Source: an uncultured Rhizobiaceae bacterium
GTDB taxonomy: Bacteria; Pseudomonadota; Alphaproteobacteria; Rhizobiales; Rhizobiaceae
Reading direction: 5' to 3'
NCBI GenBank assembly: GCA_951813045.1
Contig: CATOTF010000002.1
Coordinates: 558,001-622,000 of the forward strand
Length of the DNA: 64,000 nt
This document shows positions 62,678 to 64,000 of the stretch, piece by piece; position 1 is the stretch's first letter; every line of letters begins with the position of its first letter. The translations under genes and the position numbers were made by a program. The notes under the pieces are model-generated. The model was not told where the DNA came from. It did no database searches and was given only the letters and a program-made list of their open reading frames with translations.

Positions 62678-63667
62678 TTAGGTCAGATCTTTCAATACTT
62701 CAGCTGCAATTGCGAATGATCGACAACGCGCGACATGATCGTGGATGGACCCTGTAATAATCAACTCGTTGGGTTGATGGTTTGAAATGATTTTAGTCAG
62801 TTCTCGGTGAATCGTGTCAGAACTGCCGCTAGCCGAACAAAACAACGATTGGTCCACTTTTACTCTGATATGATCTGGGATTTTATTATCCAAATCGAAG
62901 GTCGGGCGGGGTAATTTGCTTCGTTGTCCAGTGAACATCCGCGCAAAAGCCAGCACTTGGCTTGACCTAAGAAAGGCTGCTTCTTCATCAGTATCAGCTG
63001 CACAAACGCTTGCAGCAACGATTGTATAGGGTTTGTCCAGCCACTTTGAGGGTTCAAAGGTTTCTAGATAAATCTTCAAAGCCCCTTCCAGCATCTGCGG
63101 TGCAAAGTGGGAAGCAAAGGCATACGGTAAACCAAGGTGTGCAGCGAGTTGCGCTCCAAAAAGGCTTGATCCTAAAATCCATACTGGAATGTGCGTTCCT
63201 TCACCCGGTATTGCACGGACCATCGCATCGTCAGGGACGTCGTCAAAATAGCTAAGCAATTCCAAAACATCTCGCGGAAACTCATCACCATTTTGCAGAT
63301 GGCGTCGCAACGCTCTGGCCGTATTCATATCTGTACCGGGGGCACGTCCAACACCTAGGTCAATACGCCCCGGGAAGAGCGTAGCCAACGTGCCAAATTG
63401 TTCAGCGATGACGAGTGGCGAATGATTTGGCAGCATTATTCCACCTGCACCCACGCGGATGGTTTTGGTGCGGGCAGCGACTTGGCCAATCACCACAGAT
63501 GTTGCGGCACTGGCAATCCCAGCCATGTTATGATGCTCTGCCAACCAATATCGATGATAGCCTAGGCTTTCCGCTTGTGGAGCAAGGTCTAAAGTATTTG
63601 AAAGAGCTTCAGTCGCGGTAGCACCTTCAGAAATGGGGGATAGATCCAGAACTGAATAGTGTTGCAT
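62678..63667 (-). CDS. LLM class flavin-dependent oxidoreductase (YhbW-like)
   Basis: A 329-residue luciferase-like protein: [82 protein letters not shown] is the family's MsnO8/YhbW type, and [16 protein letters not shown] is a conserved flavin-site segment. It differs from the luciferase-like protein at 47951. It has a clear ATG at 63667 and precedes an oxidoreductase gene. Physiological role unknown. Confidence 0.87.
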   Translation of the reverse strand: MQHYSVLDLSPISEGATATEALSNTLDLAPQAESLGYHRYWLAEHHNMAGIASAATSVVIGQVAARTKTIRVGAGGIMLPNHSPLVIAEQFGTLATLFPGRIDLGVGRAPGTDMNTARALRRHLQNGDEFPRDVLELLSYFDDVPDDAMVRAIPGEGTHIPVWILGSSLFGAQLAAHLGLPYAFASHFAPQMLEGALKIYLETFEPSKWLDKPYTIVAASVCAADTDEEAAFLRSSQVLAFARMFTGQRSKLPRPTFDLDNKIPDHIRVKVDQSLFCSASGSSDTIHRELTKIISNHQPNELIITGSIHDHVARCRSFAIAAEVLKDLT

Positions 63668-64000
63668 TTAGGCTGATTCCCGGCGAGCAGCGGTGTGCTG
63701 CAACAATAGGTCATCATCTCCGCACGCGTCCAGGTCAATAGCAATTTGGGGAATGGTTTTTGGCCGCGACCCGACCGTGGACCAAGCCAGTGATTTTAAT
63801 CGACACGCCCCAGAAAAGGCTCTTGTTATACCGGTTCAAGTTAATAGGCGAATGACTGCCCTGCGAACCTTGCGGTCATCGACGCTCTCGGGCCCAGCGG
63901 TTGGTTTTGGTGCTTCTCGACAGGCATCAAATTGCAAGGTTCGCAGTAATCGGCAGTAGAAGCCGACACAATCTTCGGACGAGCCTTCTTTGGACGGTTT
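63668..64000. other. right-edge region with inverted repeat and possible gene end
   Basis: No gene can be called with confidence. On the minus strand a frame open to the window edge reads KPSKEGSSEDCVGFYCRLLRT and stops near 63839; another reads NRPKKARPKIVSASTADYC and stops near 63846. Either could be the C-terminus of a gene beginning outside the window. A 13-bp inverted repeat lies within. Confidence 0.3.
63861..63946. repeat. 13-bp inverted repeat with 60-base spacer
   Basis: CTGCGAACCTTGC (63861-63873) is the exact reverse complement of GCAAGGTTCGCAG (63934-63946). It could form a long stem-loop in RNA or mark a small mobile or repetitive element. No gene is clearly associated. Confidence 0.6.

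Overview
The window looks like an alphaproteobacterial chromosome segment of moderate GC content. I infer this from a phasin gene, a Rhizobium-type myo-inositol catabolic cluster with a high-affinity ABC importer, a PutA without the N-terminal DNA-binding domain, MsrPQ, TRAP transporters and CoxMSL-type hydroxylase genes. No rRNA, tRNA or CRISPR array was seen. The genus cannot be fixed from the sequence alone.

Layout. 1-4.3 kb: the C-terminal reductase part of a CYP102-type (P450 BM3-like) fusion cut by the window edge, a phasin and a FadD-type acyl-CoA ligase. 4.3-10.8 kb: a decaying module made of a frameshifted CocE-type hydrolase, a divergent dipeptide-type ABC transporter without a binding-protein gene, and a wrecked TauD/TfdA dioxygenase. 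10.9-23.8 kb: a complete-looking inositol block. It has an isomerase-family gene plus sugar ABC importer, a minus-strand iolD-iolC-iolB-iolJ operon, a plus-strand iolG-iolE-oxidoreductase operon and a LacI-type regulator. Two copies of the same 16-bp palindrome lie before the importer operon and between iolD and iolG, so one repressor probably controls all three units. 24-28.7 kb: a DUF3179 protein, msrP-msrQ, and a second msrQ-like gene broken by an IS3-family element whose 3-bp target duplication can be read exactly. 28.9-34.5 kb: an HpaB-type flavin monooxygenase with its MarR regulator, and divergent putA. 34.5-38.4 kb: GST, a PNPOx-like flavoprotein and a nonsense-broken DUF1348 gene, with a divergent LysR gene, then ArsH.

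38.5-54.2 kb is the most interesting part. It has a metallo-beta-lactamase-fold hydrolase, a cyclase-family hydrolase, an acyl-CoA-dehydrogenase-fold flavin monooxygenase, OsmC, TetR, a molybdenum hydroxylase (FAD, 2Fe-2S and Mo subunits), a luciferase-like monooxygenase translationally coupled to a PuuE/NodB-type amidohydrolase, a TRAP transporter (P divergent from QM), LysR and a carboxymuconolactone-decarboxylase-family protein. Five related AT-rich dyads lie before the cyclase, monooxygenase, coxM-like, dctP and dctQ genes. They suggest one regulon, probably under the adjacent TetR protein, for uptake and oxidative ring attack on an unidentified heterocyclic or aromatic compound.

54.3-64 kb: a small K+ channel-like protein, an RND efflux pair with a 16-bp dyad at its promoter, a small secreted protein, a truncated fumarylacetoacetate hydrolase next to an IS21 istB remnant, a Lys-rich unknown protein, a Gfo/Idh/MocA oxidoreductase and a luciferase-like oxidoreductase. 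Several broken genes and two IS traces show that the accessory content has been turning over.
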